Assembly (NCBI GenBank): GCA_028583405.1
Contig: CM053248.1
Coordinates: 26,090,543-26,154,542, forward strand
Origin: Pogonophryne albipinna
Lineage: Eukaryota > Chordata > Actinopteri > Perciformes > Artedidraconidae
Direction: 5' to 3'
Length of the DNA stretch: 64,000 bases
The translations under genes and the position numbers were made by a program. This document shows, in pieces, positions 42,295 to 52,700 of the stretch (position 1 is the first letter of the stretch; each line of letters starts with the position of its first letter). The notes beneath the pieces are model-generated. The model saw only the letters and a list, made by a program, of their open reading frames with translations, did not search any database and had not been told where the DNA came from.

Positions 42295-42527
42295 AAACAT
42301 ATCTGAACCAAATATGAGAATAAACGATAATGTATTCTTTGTAGAAAAATATCTAAAAGAAAAACTACATATGTCAAAAGTCTAGGAGAGATATCATGGT
42401 AAAAAACCCTGCAATACCATAGACATGCCTATGGGAGAACGTGTCATCTTGCAGAAGGTCACTTTTCATGAAGGGTGTGAGTTCAAACGCATTAAACCAT
42501 TCATCACAGCTACTCCCTGCCAGCACA

Positions 42528-42645
42528 GGGTTAGGGTAATGTTGTGAATCGAGTGGCCCATGGTGGTGGTGGGGTTATGGTATGGGCAGGCGTATGTTAT
42601 GGACGACGAACACAGGCCACTCGATTTACAACATTACTCTAACCC
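42528..42645. repeat. 31-bp inverted repeat with telomere-like ends
   Basis: The left arm (42528-42558) starts GGGTTAGGGTAATGTTG and ends GAGTGGCC. The right arm (42615-42645) is its reverse complement with two mismatches and runs into CTAACCCTAACCC. The loop holds transposase-like codons (see the Tc1 entry). Confidence 0.8.
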
Positions 42646-43013
42646 TAACCCTACCCCTAACCCTACCCCTACCCCTCACACCAGATACTGACTGGTTTTC
42701 GGACCCCCCCAGACCCCCCCAATAAAGCAAAACTGCACGTTTCAGAGTGGCCTTTTATTGTGGCCAGCCTAAGGCACACCTGTGCAATAATCATGCTGTC
42801 TAATCAGCATCTTGATATGCCACACCTGTGAGGTGGGATGGATTAACTCGGTAAAGGAGAAGTGCTCACTATCACAGATTTTTTCAGATTTGTGAACAAT
42901 ATTTGAGAGAAATGGTTATTTTGTGTATATAGAAAATGTTTTAGATCTTTGAGTTCATCTCATGAAAAATGGGAGCAAAAACAAAAGTGTTGCGTTTATA
43001 TTTTTGTTCAGTG
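42539..43013 (+). mobile_element. Tc1-like transposon relic, right end
   Basis: Plus-strand codons at 42539-42616 read NVVNRVAHGGGGVMVWAGV and onward with YGRRTQ, a DDE_3/Tc1 transposase segment. After a deletion the non-coding right end follows: AGAGTGGCCTTTTATTGTGG, ATGCCACACCTGTGAGGTGG, and a terminus with GGGAGCAAAAACAAAAGTG then TTTTTGTTCAGTG at the TA repeat near 43013. Most of the transposase and the left end are gone. A fragment resembling the terminus (CTTTTGTTTTTGCTCCCAT) recurs at about 43292-43310. Confidence 0.7.
42638..42676 (+). repeat. short interstitial telomere-like tract
   Basis: Degenerate CCCTAA and CCCCTAC units (TCTAACCCTAACCC, then CCCTACCCCTACCCC). It is too short and irregular to be a chromosome end. 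Confidence 0.6.
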
Positions 43014-43050
43014 TATATATATATATATATATATATTTATTTAATGATAC

Positions 43051-43087
<37 letters not shown>
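43014..43087. repeat. two (TA)n tracts
   Basis: Perfect TA runs at about 43014-43036 and 43056-43087 follow the Tc1 terminus, which itself targets TA. Confidence 0.9.
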
Positions 43088-43092
<5 letters not shown>

Positions 43093-43989
43093 TTATTCAT
43101 TTATAAACATATATATATAAACACACACTTATATGTACTCACACATGTATTTATTCATTTATATACACACTCACATATATACACTTTATATTAATTCATT
43201 TGTACACACATACATATATATATAAACAAAACAACACAATATAATAAAAACAGTTGCAATAATAACATAATATGGTATGATCAATTCTACCCTTTTGTTT
43301 TTGCTCCCATATTTCAATTAAAAGATATTTTTCAAAATCAATATTGGTGGGGGCTCTTTTGCAAAGATAATCAATAACACCACCTGACAGTTGTTGCAGA
43401 TTATACAGCATACTTGTTACTTACACACATGTGCGATGGTCCCAAAAAAGCCAAAATCCACACTGTAAAAAAATATATACATTTATTAGGCACTCTGAAT
43501 AAGGGTTGACTGTGTAATAATCATGCCTTTTAATTGGTGTATATGTCTCACCAGGTGAAGGCTGGGACAGTGGGAGGGGTGAGGTAGGAACAGGGGACTG
43601 CTGAATGCTGAAGTCCCAGGATACAATCCCAAGTTGACTGCATGATCCACTTACCTGTTTGCATCAACTGCAGGAGGTCAAGCAGGGGTCATCTGATGTC
43701 CTTTAGGTTGGATCAACACCAGCCTCTGGAAAGATTTCATGACTGCAGGGGGCAGTGGACCTTTAGTCATGTAATACTGTGATGTAGGGTAATGCATTTG
43801 TATTAACAGGGAGGTTATATTTCAGCATTTGAGATACACCTTGAGGCCTGATTTGGTAAAAAGCTCACTTACCACGACAAGGTACATGCCATAAATGGGA
43901 TAAGATATGACAAAGACATAAGGTGAAAAACAAATGAGAAAGAAAGGCATACACATATACAAACAGGTACATAAAGGGTGTAGAGGGGC
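43088..43989. other. AT-rich DNA, possibly further exons of the following gene
   Basis: Possible acceptor and donor pairs occur near 43650-43680 (minus), but I could not fit them to the frame of the upstream exons, so no exon is called. Confidence 0.3.
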
Positions 43990-44989
43990 ACCGAATACCA
44001 GTGTCCTGCCTCGAAACAAAAAGATTGTGGTTGTGCCTGTTTATTAGAATAACCTTAAATGGTAGGTCAGGCATGTGTGGGTCTTCGGTCCTATAACATA
44101 AATCAATATATATATCAATATTATGTAAAAAAAGCTGAACGTGAAATAATAAGTATGTGGATCAGTAAACTCACTTCATTTCCCCACGAGTACTCTTGAG
44201 TGTCGTGTGCATTTTTGCTTGACAGCAGGTGTTCTTGCTGCTTTTGGCTGCTCTCGGGTTCACCCTATGCTGACACTTATAACTTGCCTGAACAAAATAA
44301 AGCAGATTTATTATAGTACAGGTCAAAGTAAAAAGGATCATTAAAAGGTAACTTCAAGAAATATCAACAAGACAACACTTACTTTGAAAAGCACCCGCTT
44401 CCCCAACCTGGGTCGGGAACATCCACCCTCCATGTCACCCCTGATGACCCCTTCAGCTTTTGTACCCACTCCTTGACCTGTTCCACAGTGTGGACATCCA
44501 GCCTCAAAGTGGCCTCAAAACCAGTGTGGTCCCCCAGTGAAACCACCTCTTCATACTGGCACACGTGGTATCTGAACTCACCTGGTAGCCAACCCTACAA
44601 GGAAACAGACAACTATTAATTAAAATCCACACACATAATACTGTGTCAGCTCAGAATACCAGTAAGAGTTGGTATAGTTATGCTCAAATGTTTATATTCT
44701 CTTTAAATGTACTTCATGTGCTTGCATGTTATTCTTTGTAATGCCTTGTCTTTTATCTGGACAATAAGTCTGTTATTAAGTGGTATAGTTTAGATGATGA
44801 TGATGTGTAATCAAATCAAGTTTTATTTATATAGCACATTTATAAACGATCTTTGGTCGAGCCAAAGTGCTGTACATATAATAAAAATTAAGACACTTTA
44901 CAGCAAATACAACAGCACAGATTGTTCAGAATATCAGTATGAGAAAAACGACACCCTCTGTCTATGTGTAGGTGAGGCATTGATATGAG

Positions 44990-46745
44990 CATGGGCGTAG
45001 GAAGCATCCTGAATGTGGGGGGGACACTTTTAACGGGGGGTGTGGGGGTCCCCCACCACGAAAAAAAATAGATTTCCTGTATTCTGGTGCATTTTAACAG
45101 GTGGTTTGATACTTTTATGTGGCTATACTAGCATGAGGAAAATGATGGGTACATTTTGTAATTTCATCCAGTAGTAAAGAAAGGAAACATATTTGATTAT
45201 TAATTCAGAGCCGTCTTTGAATTAATAAAAAACAGTTTAAATGCCCATTTTTTGTACATTTATATACAACAATAAATATTTGTGAGTGCATTGAGAGATA
45301 TTGTTGTGGAGAGTCATTTATATATACATCGCAAAATACATTTGTGAATCCTTCTGTGAGCATTTATTAATATTGAGACTGATCTGACTCCATACAGATG
45401 TTAAGTTCACCAAGGAATGGTATCATTGACTTAAATGTTCAAATAAATGTTGCTCTTCTGTCTATATTGGTCACATGATGCCCCTTGACTGAAATGCTTC
45501 CTGTTCAATATCCCCACTGATTTCCTTAACATTCTGGGATGAGAGTCCACATCACAATTTACTCTAAACTGTCATTTCCCTTTCATCACTCACCTCAGCA
45601 ACGGACCTCTCTCCACTGTCCCTGTGTTCTGCCTCTGACTCACTCTCAAGCGCCTAGAGGTCAAGAGAGGTGGTGAAGTGATCATTATTTATTGAGCAGT
45701 ATACTCTTTCACATTGAATCATAACAAGTCATACTGAATGTAAATACATCTGACTCTAAAGTAAGTCCCAGTCTGTGACATTGGACATTTTGAAGACTCA
45801 AAGTCCCAAGCAGTAGGTAGAATATTAGCTAGTCTAATGTGCACAGAAAATAAACAGTTAACTGAATACTGGGATGGAAATTGCCTATAAGCACTCAGTA
45901 AAACATAAACACACACAATAAGCTTCTGAATGATAAGAAGTATAATTAAAACATAATGTACATTACCATTTTGAGAGAGAGTACCTAAGAACACAGAAAA
46001 TAATCTCTTATCGAACTGAGGCTCCAGTAAAACACACTGACTGCGCCTCTACATGGACATCATGGTGTTTACATGAGCACAGAGAGATCGGGTTATTCAT
46101 GTTCCCTGTTTACATGATAAATACTAGTAACCTGGCATTTCGATGCCTTTTCTCATCTAAACTATTCAGTATTTGTATCTCTCTATCATGACATAAAGAC
46201 GAAACTCCTCTCCAGAAGTGAGACGCTTTTGCCGCCGCCGCCATCACTGTTAACTGATTAACTGCTGCCAGCTGAAGACTTACTTTCCTATTCTTTGAAA
46301 ACAATGTTCTTATGTCCATGTTGTCTGGGGGAGAAAACATATCAAACCAAGAGATTGTCAGCTTTGATTTTCGCTGTATTAACAATTTCCTGAACATTTG
46401 GTGTGTGTGCCTTACCTCTGCTACCGGCATCGCTTCATACAACAGATCTGAGCTGTCCAACTATGACAACACTCCTTGAACATGCGCGCGCTATGTGAGA
46501 ATCTGCCTTGGTTCAAAGTAGCAGTGAAAACATGGTACGGAGTTTCATTGATTTGGGCATTCTCTCAATAAGCAAGTGGAATGGAGTTGATAGTGAAGCA
46601 CTGACACAGCGCTCTACAAAGTGCAGCGAGTGGAGAGACCGATTCACGGACTTTCCACATGGTAAAAGTGGGGGGGTCTAAACTAATCATTTGAAAAAGT
46701 GGGGGGGACTTGTCCCACCCTCATATAATGGCTGCGACGCCCATG
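44990..46745. mobile_element. non-autonomous hAT-like element in the gene's intron
   Basis: It starts CATGGGCGTAGGAAGC and ends, reverse-complemented, CATGGGCGTCGCAGCC. A perfect 8-bp duplication GATATGAG flanks it (44982-44989 and 46746-46753), and G-rich stretches follow both ends. Its minus strand has exon-like pieces with splice signals (about 46410-46450 and 45597-45657), possibly remains of a transposase gene's N-terminal exons. No catalytic domain is visible. It lies within the intron between exons 2 and 3 of the surrounding gene remnant. Confidence 0.8.
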
Positions 46746-46924
46746 GATATGAGCAAACACATCCAATGTAATCTGATGTTCATCATAATATTGAGAGATA
46801 GGTCTTATCAGATACCTTCAACTGCGGGTACTCCATATTGTTCTGTGTGCCTCCAGAGCACACCAAAACACGAGATCTGAAATGAAAGCAAAAAAAAGAG
46901 CCTATAGTTATTCAGGTACTATTC

Positions 46925-47015
46925 TGATGCTAATACTTTAGTACTTATACTTGAGTATTTCTACACTCTGGTACTTGTACCTTTACTCAAGTACAAGATC
47001 TTATCACTTCTTACA
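46925..47015. repeat. dispersed repeat, ACTTGAGTA/ACTCAAGTA motif
   Basis: TACTTATACTTGAGTATTTC and CTTGTACCTTTACTCAAGTA resemble a fish repeat end also seen near 25330-25400 (GCAGTGGAGTAAAAATACC and TAGTGGAGTAGAATTACAAA), in the opposite orientation. Confidence 0.45.
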
Positions 47016-47378
47016 CCTCTGGAAAGCACTTTTATGTAAAGGAATACATTTTTATAAATGTCCCAACATTTCATTTGTACATGGCAAAATGTTAATATGT
47101 TATTAATGTCAAATGTTATATGTTCTATTATATAACAAAATAGACATTTATAACATATTATAAATGTCTATCTTTAAATAAAATATTAAATAGATACCTT
47201 TACATCCTAAACAGAAGGTCAAAACGTTAATATGTTACATGACAAACAAAAAAACAAACATTAAATAGGCTATATATACAGATGTTTGCTAATGTATCCC
47301 TCTTATATCCATCAGGAATTAATATTAAATGATGAATTAACATTACCTCAGCACTGCATAAGTGTGGTCGTCAGTCAT

Positions 47379-48122
47379 ATTGACAAAGAAGCACTATTAT
47401 ATTGTATATTATGCAGCGTTTAAAAGGACGGTATTTCGCTGGTCAGATTCAGATTTCGCGGGTGTGCCGCGTGAGGCAGTGATGTAACCATAGGGATGTA
47501 ACGCCAGGTTGATGCTGTGACATAACGCCGCGTCGATGCTTGCGTAATGCGGAAGTGGGATCTAAACTGGGTTGGAAAAACATGGATGTATAATAAGAAC
47601 TGGATACAGCCAAGCCCCCAGGAAGTGTGCCGGACTCAGATGAAAATATTCATGCTGGCCAAACGGCGGTACTACACTTCCGTTTGGTTGCCAGGCCCGG
47701 AAACACTTTTTCCCATTGACTTACATGGGGAAAGAATGGTCTGTAAATCGTTGGATAATTTTTTTTAAACTAAATAAACTACCAAGTATGAACACTTGTA
47801 TAGCCCTTATTAAAAACATTAGTTCCTCAAGTTGTAATAATGTGCTAATAACGTTATTCTGAGAGTTATTTCCCTCTGCATTATGAACGCGAATCTAACC
47901 CACGGGACCGCGCCGCCCGGCACGTTCATGTTACGTGTCCCGACCAATCAGAGCACACTGTGCTCACAGGAAGGGTGGGGGCTGGAGCTATTGGAGCTAC
48001 AACGAGCCGTTAAAGGCAGAGAGTGAAATTCAGTGAATACAATACACGTAGTTTACAGAGATGCTGTTTGAGAAACCAATGTGAGTTGCGTTTATCTTTA
48101 CCCATGGATGCACAATAAGAAC
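47379..48122. other. repeat fragments upstream of the gene remnant and LTR element
   Basis: This interval holds ACATGGATGTATAATAAGAA (about 47580), which recurs inverted inside the foldback at about 54270-54300, and the 38781-type dispersed repeat (47940-48085). No gene is recognised. Confidence 0.45.
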
Positions 48123-48127
48123 GGACC
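48123..48127. repeat. target duplication GGACC, left
   Basis: Identical to 53682-53686 after the 3' LTR. A 5-bp duplication is usual for Ty3/gypsy integrases. Confidence 0.9.
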
Positions 48128-48214
48128 TGTAAGGATGTGCAGTTTTCCCTCCTTCCTCAATTCACCTCCGCAGCTGCTACTCATCTTCCTGATTACCTAC
48201 TCACCCACACCTGC

Positions 48215-48221
48215 TTAAATA
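48215..48221 (+). promoter_or_regulatory. TATA-like box in the 5' LTR
   Basis: TTAAATA lies 30 bp before 48245. That base starts the segment complementary to the primer-binding site, and so is the predicted transcript start. Confidence 0.6.
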
Positions 48222-48244
48222 CCCGGCTTCCTCATCCAGTATTC

Positions 48245-48254
48245 ACCAGTTCGT
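48245..48254 (+). promoter_or_regulatory. predicted transcript 5' end / self-primer
   Basis: ACCAGTTCGT is the exact reverse complement of 48721-48730. In Tf1/Sushi elements the first ~11 nt of the transcript fold back onto the primer-binding site and prime reverse transcription. Confidence 0.7.
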
Positions 48255-48630
48255 CGTGGAAGATACACTGGTAACACATCGTGAATTCTAGAAAACTAAA
48301 CCTAGTCTCCAAGTCTAAGTGTTATGCTAAACCTGTATTTCTCTGCCCAGAATCCGTCAACTACTCTGCCTGCCACGTCCAGCCAACACCACCTCGTCTG
48401 CGAACCTCGGATTATTATCACTACCAGCTCCAGCCTGCTCACTCTATTGAACTCCGATTCCCCGGCTCATCTCACCCGTGTTCCGCTGCAAATCTCCGAA
48501 CCCCGGCTCCAGCCTGCTCTCTCCGACATCCTCCGGATCATCAACTACGGACCTCCACTCTCCTCCCCCCAGTAATTCCCAGATCCGGATTAGTAATTCC
48601 CCAGCAGTATGGTGTGAGTGTTGAACTTGA

Positions 48631-48636
48631 AATAAA
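48631..48636 (+). terminator. poly(A) signal in the LTR
   Basis: AATAAA. The functional copy for the full-length RNA is the equivalent at 53594-53599 in the 3' LTR. Confidence 0.6.
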
Positions 48637-48720
48637 TCATTTTACTTCCATACTCACGTCTCCAGTCTTCCGTGCTTGTATTGAGGGTTCAGCCTGTAAG
48701 CGCTCTTTGAGCTTAACAGT

Positions 48721-48730
48721 ACGAACTGGT
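48721..48730 (+). promoter_or_regulatory. self-priming primer-binding site
   Basis: ACGAACTGGT lies two bases after the 5' LTR and pairs perfectly over 10 nt with 48245-48254. I see no obvious match to a tRNA 3' end. Confidence 0.7.
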
Positions 48731-48734
48731 CCAT

Positions 48735-49739
48735 ATGAACCCCTCAAGCACTGGATCGGATCCCTCCACTGTTCAGCAGGCTCTGTCTCATCAGGGAAAT
48801 CTTCTTGGCCAACATGAACGGTTAATCCAAGTTTTGGTGGAAAGCAATCTTTCCATGACTGAAAGCATCACAAACCTTACTGCCCAGATCTCAGCCCTGA
48901 CATCTTCCGCTATAATCCCTGTCACCTCAAGTCCTCCTCCTGTATCCACTCCATGCCGGGATTTCCACATCACCGACCCAGATCCTTTTCATGGAGAGGT
49001 GGAGAAATGCAAGGGATTCATTTTTCAATGCAATAAGGTATTTCGTCAGCGTTTCTTGTCCTTTCCTTCGGATGTAACCAAAATTAATTATGTTTTGAAT
49101 TTGCTTCGTGGCAGAGCATTAGACTGGGCTGAAGCACTGAGTTCATCTGTGGATTATGACACCCTTTCCTTTGGAGTTTTTTCTGAACAGTTGTCCATTG
49201 TTTTTGATCACCCTGACTACTCCGGCTCTGCTGATAATCGCCTGCTTACACTACAACAAGGGAATCGAACCGTGGCGGATTACTCCATCGAGTTCCGCAC
49301 ACTGGCGACAGAGGCCCGTTGGGACGAGGCGGCTCTAAGGGCAGTTTTTGTTAAGGGGTTGAAGGATCAACTAAAGGATGAGTTGGCTGCACGAGACGTG
49401 CCTGCGGACCTCCAAGCCTTAATTACCCTGGTGTCTCGCCTCGACAGCCGGTTGCGGGAGCGCCGTGCGGAGAAAGCGCAACGTTCTCCTTTTGCTTTTC
49501 CAAGTAAACCAAGTTACTCACCCAGAATTGCTCCTTCTGGTTCCACACAGTCTGGATTCACCGATTCCCCTCGCGTGCCTCCTTTGGCTAGGGAGGAACC
49601 GATGCAGTTGGGACGTACCGGACTATCTCCAGAGGAACGCCTTCGACGTATGAGGAGGGGTGAGTGCCTGTATTGTGGCAAGTTTGGCCATCTCGTTGCT
49701 GTTTGTCCTGTTCGCCCAAACGCAGAAGCTCGTCAGTAA
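48735..49739 (+). CDS. gag: Gag of the Sushi-like chromovirus
   Basis: A 334-residue structural protein that would form the retrotransposon particle and bind its RNA. Residues 1-60 are polar with coiled-coil-like heptads. About residues 75-240 form the retrotransposon capsid region shared with PEG10/RTL proteins ([31 protein letters not shown]). Residues 311-324 are a CCHC zinc knuckle ([14 protein letters not shown]). The ATG lies only 16 nt after the LTR, the first in the RNA-binding context. The frame ends in TAA at 49737, 16 nt after a slippery heptamer, and pol follows in the -1 frame. Confidence 0.93.
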   Translation: MNPSSTGSDPSTVQQALSHQGNLLGQHERLIQVLVESNLSMTESITNLTAQISALTSSAIIPVTSSPPPVSTPCRDFHITDPDPFHGEVEKCKGFIFQCNKVFRQRFLSFPSDVTKINYVLNLLRGRALDWAEALSSSVDYDTLSFGVFSEQLSIVFDHPDYSGSADNRLLTLQQGNRTVADYSIEFRTLATEARWDEAALRAVFVKGLKDQLKDELAARDVPADLQALITLVSRLDSRLRERRAEKAQRSPFAFPSKPSYSPRIAPSGSTQSGFTDSPRVPPLAREEPMQLGRTGLSPEERLRRMRRGECLYCGKFGHLVAVCPVRPNAEARQ

Positions 49740-52700
49740 GTTTGGGAGTCCTGACGAGATCACCTTCCCCATCTATTGTTGCCCCAACCCTGCGCCGATT
49801 TCTCATTCCTGCCAGACTCTGTACAAGCTCTCAGACCTTGCCCCTCTCTGCCCTCATTGACTCAGGCGCTGAAGATAGTTTTGTAGACCTAGAACTTGCC
49901 AACCAGTTGGGACTTAAGTTGGAATTATTACAGGATCCTTTGACTGCTTATGCCTTAAACGGTCAACGCATCTCTAGAGTAACTCAGCAGTCACAACCCG
50001 TTACTCTGATTATTTCAGGAAATCACAGAGAACAAATCCAGCTTAAGGTTATTTCCTCTCCAACTACTCCTTTGGTACTTGGTTACCCTTGGCTTCGCAC
50101 CCACAATCCTCATATTGATTGGGCTGGAGGAAGGATCATTGAATGGAATCAGAAGTGTCACCTTAACTGTCTACAGTCAGCTGTGCCTCCAGTTCCTGTT
50201 AACTCGTTACCTGCTCCATGTGTCTCTTCAGATGTAGATTTATCCGGCGTTCCTAACGTTTACCACAACCTGGGTGAGGTCTTCAGCAAGGATAGGGCTC
50301 TCTCTCTCCCTCCTCACCGTCCATATGACTGTCCCATTGTTTTGCTTCCTGGGGCTCCGTTACCCACCAGCAAGCTCTATAATCTGTCCCGGCCTGAGAG
50401 AGAGGCCATGGAGAAATACATCAGCGATTCCTTGGCTTCTGGAATAATTCGTCCTTCTTCCTCCCCTCTGGGTGCGGGGTTTTTCTTTGTGGACAAGAAG
50501 GATAAAACTCTTCGACCCTGTATTGACTTCCGTGGGTTAAATAACATCACAGTTAAGAATAAGTACCCACTTCCCCTGATCAACTCTGCTTTTGAGCCAC
50601 TTCAAGGTGCCACCATCTTCTCAAAGCTTGATCTCAGAAATGCCTATCACTTGGTTCGTATCCGCCAAGGTGATGAGTGGAAGACTGCCTTTAACACCCC
50701 CCTTGGCCACTTTGAGTATCTCGTCATGCCCTTTGGACTCTCCAATGCTCCAGCAGTTTTTCAGTCCCTGGTAAATGATGTCTTGCGTGATTATCTCAAC
50801 CAGTTTGTCTTTGTGTACATCGACGATATTCTGATCTTCTCCAAGAGCCTGGAGGAACACCAGGGACACGTCAGTCTGGTTCTTCAGAGGCTGCTTGAGA
50901 ACAAGCTCTACGTCAAAGCAGAGAAGTGTGAGTTTCACCAGGAACGGATCAGTTTTCTTGGATACATCATCCGGCAAGGCAGGTTGGAGGCGGATCCAGG
51001 GAAGATTCTCGCAGTCTCAGAGTGGCCAGTCCCCACTTCTCGGAAGGAGTTGCAAAGGTTCCTGGGGTTTGCCAACTTCTATCGCCGGTTCATCAAGGGT
51101 TATAGCAAGGTTGCTGCTCCACTCTCCAGTCTCACCTCTATTAAGATTAAGTTCTCCTGGACCCCTGAAGCTAACAATGCTTTTCTTAGACTTAAGTACC
51201 TGTTCACTTCAGCTCCCGTTCTCATCCAGCCTGACTCAAGCAGACAATTTGTGGTCGAAGTTGACGCCTCTGACATCGGAGTTGGTGCTGTTCTGTCTCA
51301 GACTTCCGGGCCAAGCAACAAGCTTCATCCTTGTGCTTTCTTCTCTCGCCGTCTCTCCCCAGCTGAGAGAAACTACGATGTGGGCAACAGGGAGCTGCTG
51401 GCAGTTAAGATGGCATTGGATGAGTGGCGGCACTGGCTCGAGGGCAGCGAGCAGCCATTCCTGGTGTGGACTGACCATAAGAACCTTGAGTACATTCAAT
51501 CAGCCAAACGGCTAAATTCTCGACAAGCCAGGTGGGCTCTCTTCTTTGGACGCTTCAACTTCACTCTCACCTATCGCCCAGGTTCCAAGAATACTAAGCC
51601 TGATGCCCTGTCCAGATCATTCACGTCTGAGGGACCAGTCTCTACATCGGACTCTATTCTTCCCCAGAGATGTGTTGTGGGAGTCGTCACCTGGGAGATC
51701 AGTAACGCTATCCAGGAGGCACTGTTGGAACAACCAGACCCTGGTTGTGGTCCGCCTAACCGTCTGTTTGTCCCAAACTCAGTCCGTTCCCAAGTCCTGC
51801 AGTGGGTTCACAGCTCCCGTTTCTCCAACCATCCCGGTGCTAACCGCACACTCTCCCTTCTCAAGAGACATTTCTGGTGGCCAACAGTCGACAAGGATAC
51901 AAGGGAATTCGTCTCAGCCTGTACAATATGTGCCAGGAGTAAGGCCTCTCATCAGAAACCTGCAGGTTTGCTCCAACCCCTTCCAATCCCTAGTCGACCC
52001 TGGTCACATATTGCTCTGGACTTTGTCACCGGTCTGCCCCCCTCTCATGGTAATATGACAATCCTAACTGTTGTTGACCGCTTCTCTAAGTGTGCTCATT
52101 TTGTTGCTCTACCCAAGCTCCCCTCAGCCCTGGAAACCTCCCAACTTCTCACCCAGCATGTTGTCCGCCTACATGGAATCCCGGCTGACATCGTCTCTGA
52201 CCGTGGACCTCATTTCACCTCCCAAGTTTGGAAGACCTTTTGTCGTTCACTTGGTGCGTCGGTCAGTTTAACTTCAGGGTACCACCCCCAGTCTAATGGT
52301 CAAACCGAAAGGGCCAATCAGGACCTGGAATCTGCCCTCCGCTGTGTTGTAAACCGGAATCAGAAGATCTGGAGCTCTCATCTGCCTTGGGTGGAATATT
52401 CTCACAATTCCCTCACGTCATCAGCTACAGGACTCTCTCCTTTCGAAGCCTCTCTAGGGTACCAGCCACCCTTGTTTCCCGAAGAGGAGATTGAGTTGGC
52501 TGTTCCATCTGTCCAGCATCATGTTCGTCGGTGCCGTAAGATCTGGAGAGACACTCGATCTGCCCTCCTCCGAACTTCCGCCAAGACCCAGCAATCAGCC
52601 AACCGCCGCAGACTTGTTGCTCCCCTTTACACCCCTGGACAGTCAGTTTGGTTGTCCTCCAAGAACATCCCCCTCCTTACAGAGTCCAAGAAGCTGTCTC

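Larger units (their letters stand above)
41103..42500 (-). repeat. tRNA-Arg array, block 2
   Basis: The same order as block 1: ACCAATGTGAG leader, inverted tRNA unit, common spacer, then tRNA copies at 41590, 41906 and 42222 at exact 316-bp steps. The block ends near 42500, at the Tc1 relic. Confidence 0.8.
43990..47378 (-). pseudogene. multi-exon gene remnant with zinc-fold signature, split by a hAT insertion
   Basis: Five minus-strand exons fit together. They are 47378-47347 (starts MTDDHTYAVL, donor GTAATG), 46876-46816 (VLVCSGGTQNNMEYPQL), 44594-44383 (GWLPGEFRYHVCQYEEV and VKEWVQKLKGSSGVTWRVD), 44287-44175 (ASYKCQHRVN then KNTCCQAKMHTTLK), and 44090 to about 43990 (PDLPFKVILINRHNHN). 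All junctions have AG/GT signals and matching phase if the 212-nt third exon has lost one base near 44407, where the frame slips after PDPGWG. The C..H, CC and HNH spacing resembles the WRKY-GCM1/FLYWCH zinc fold of MULE-type transposases and related DNA-binding proteins. I cannot name the family. The exons may continue to the left. Confidence 0.6.
48128..48718 (+). repeat. 5' LTR
   Basis: It runs from TGTAAGGATG to GCTTAACA (TG..CA ends) and has the same length as the 3' LTR. The differences seen are one T/C in a C-run (copy here CTCTCCTCCCCCC) and one G/C (CTTCCGTGCTTG). A TATA-like box and a poly(A) signal lie inside. Confidence 0.95.

Noticed and set aside
39274..42377. Repeated 62-codon minus-strand frames containing PQWPNGQGTGLLSQG
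   Set aside because: These are translations through the tRNA-Arg copies, which explain the repetition fully.
38878..42500. Regularly spaced repeats considered as a CRISPR-like array
   Set aside because: The repeated units are 73-bp tRNA genes with ~240-bp homologous spacers in eukaryotic DNA, with no cas genes and no unique short spacers.
48719..48740. A tRNA primer-binding site starting at TGG (48727)
   Set aside because: The sequence after TGG does not resemble a tRNA acceptor 3' end that I recognise, while the 10-nt complementarity to the LTR is perfect and correctly placed.
48281..48817. 178-codon frame at the start of the LTR element, repeated at 53244-53720
   Set aside because: It lies within the LTR and is duplicated only because the LTR is. 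It has no gag-like content, and the real Gag starts at 48735 in another frame.
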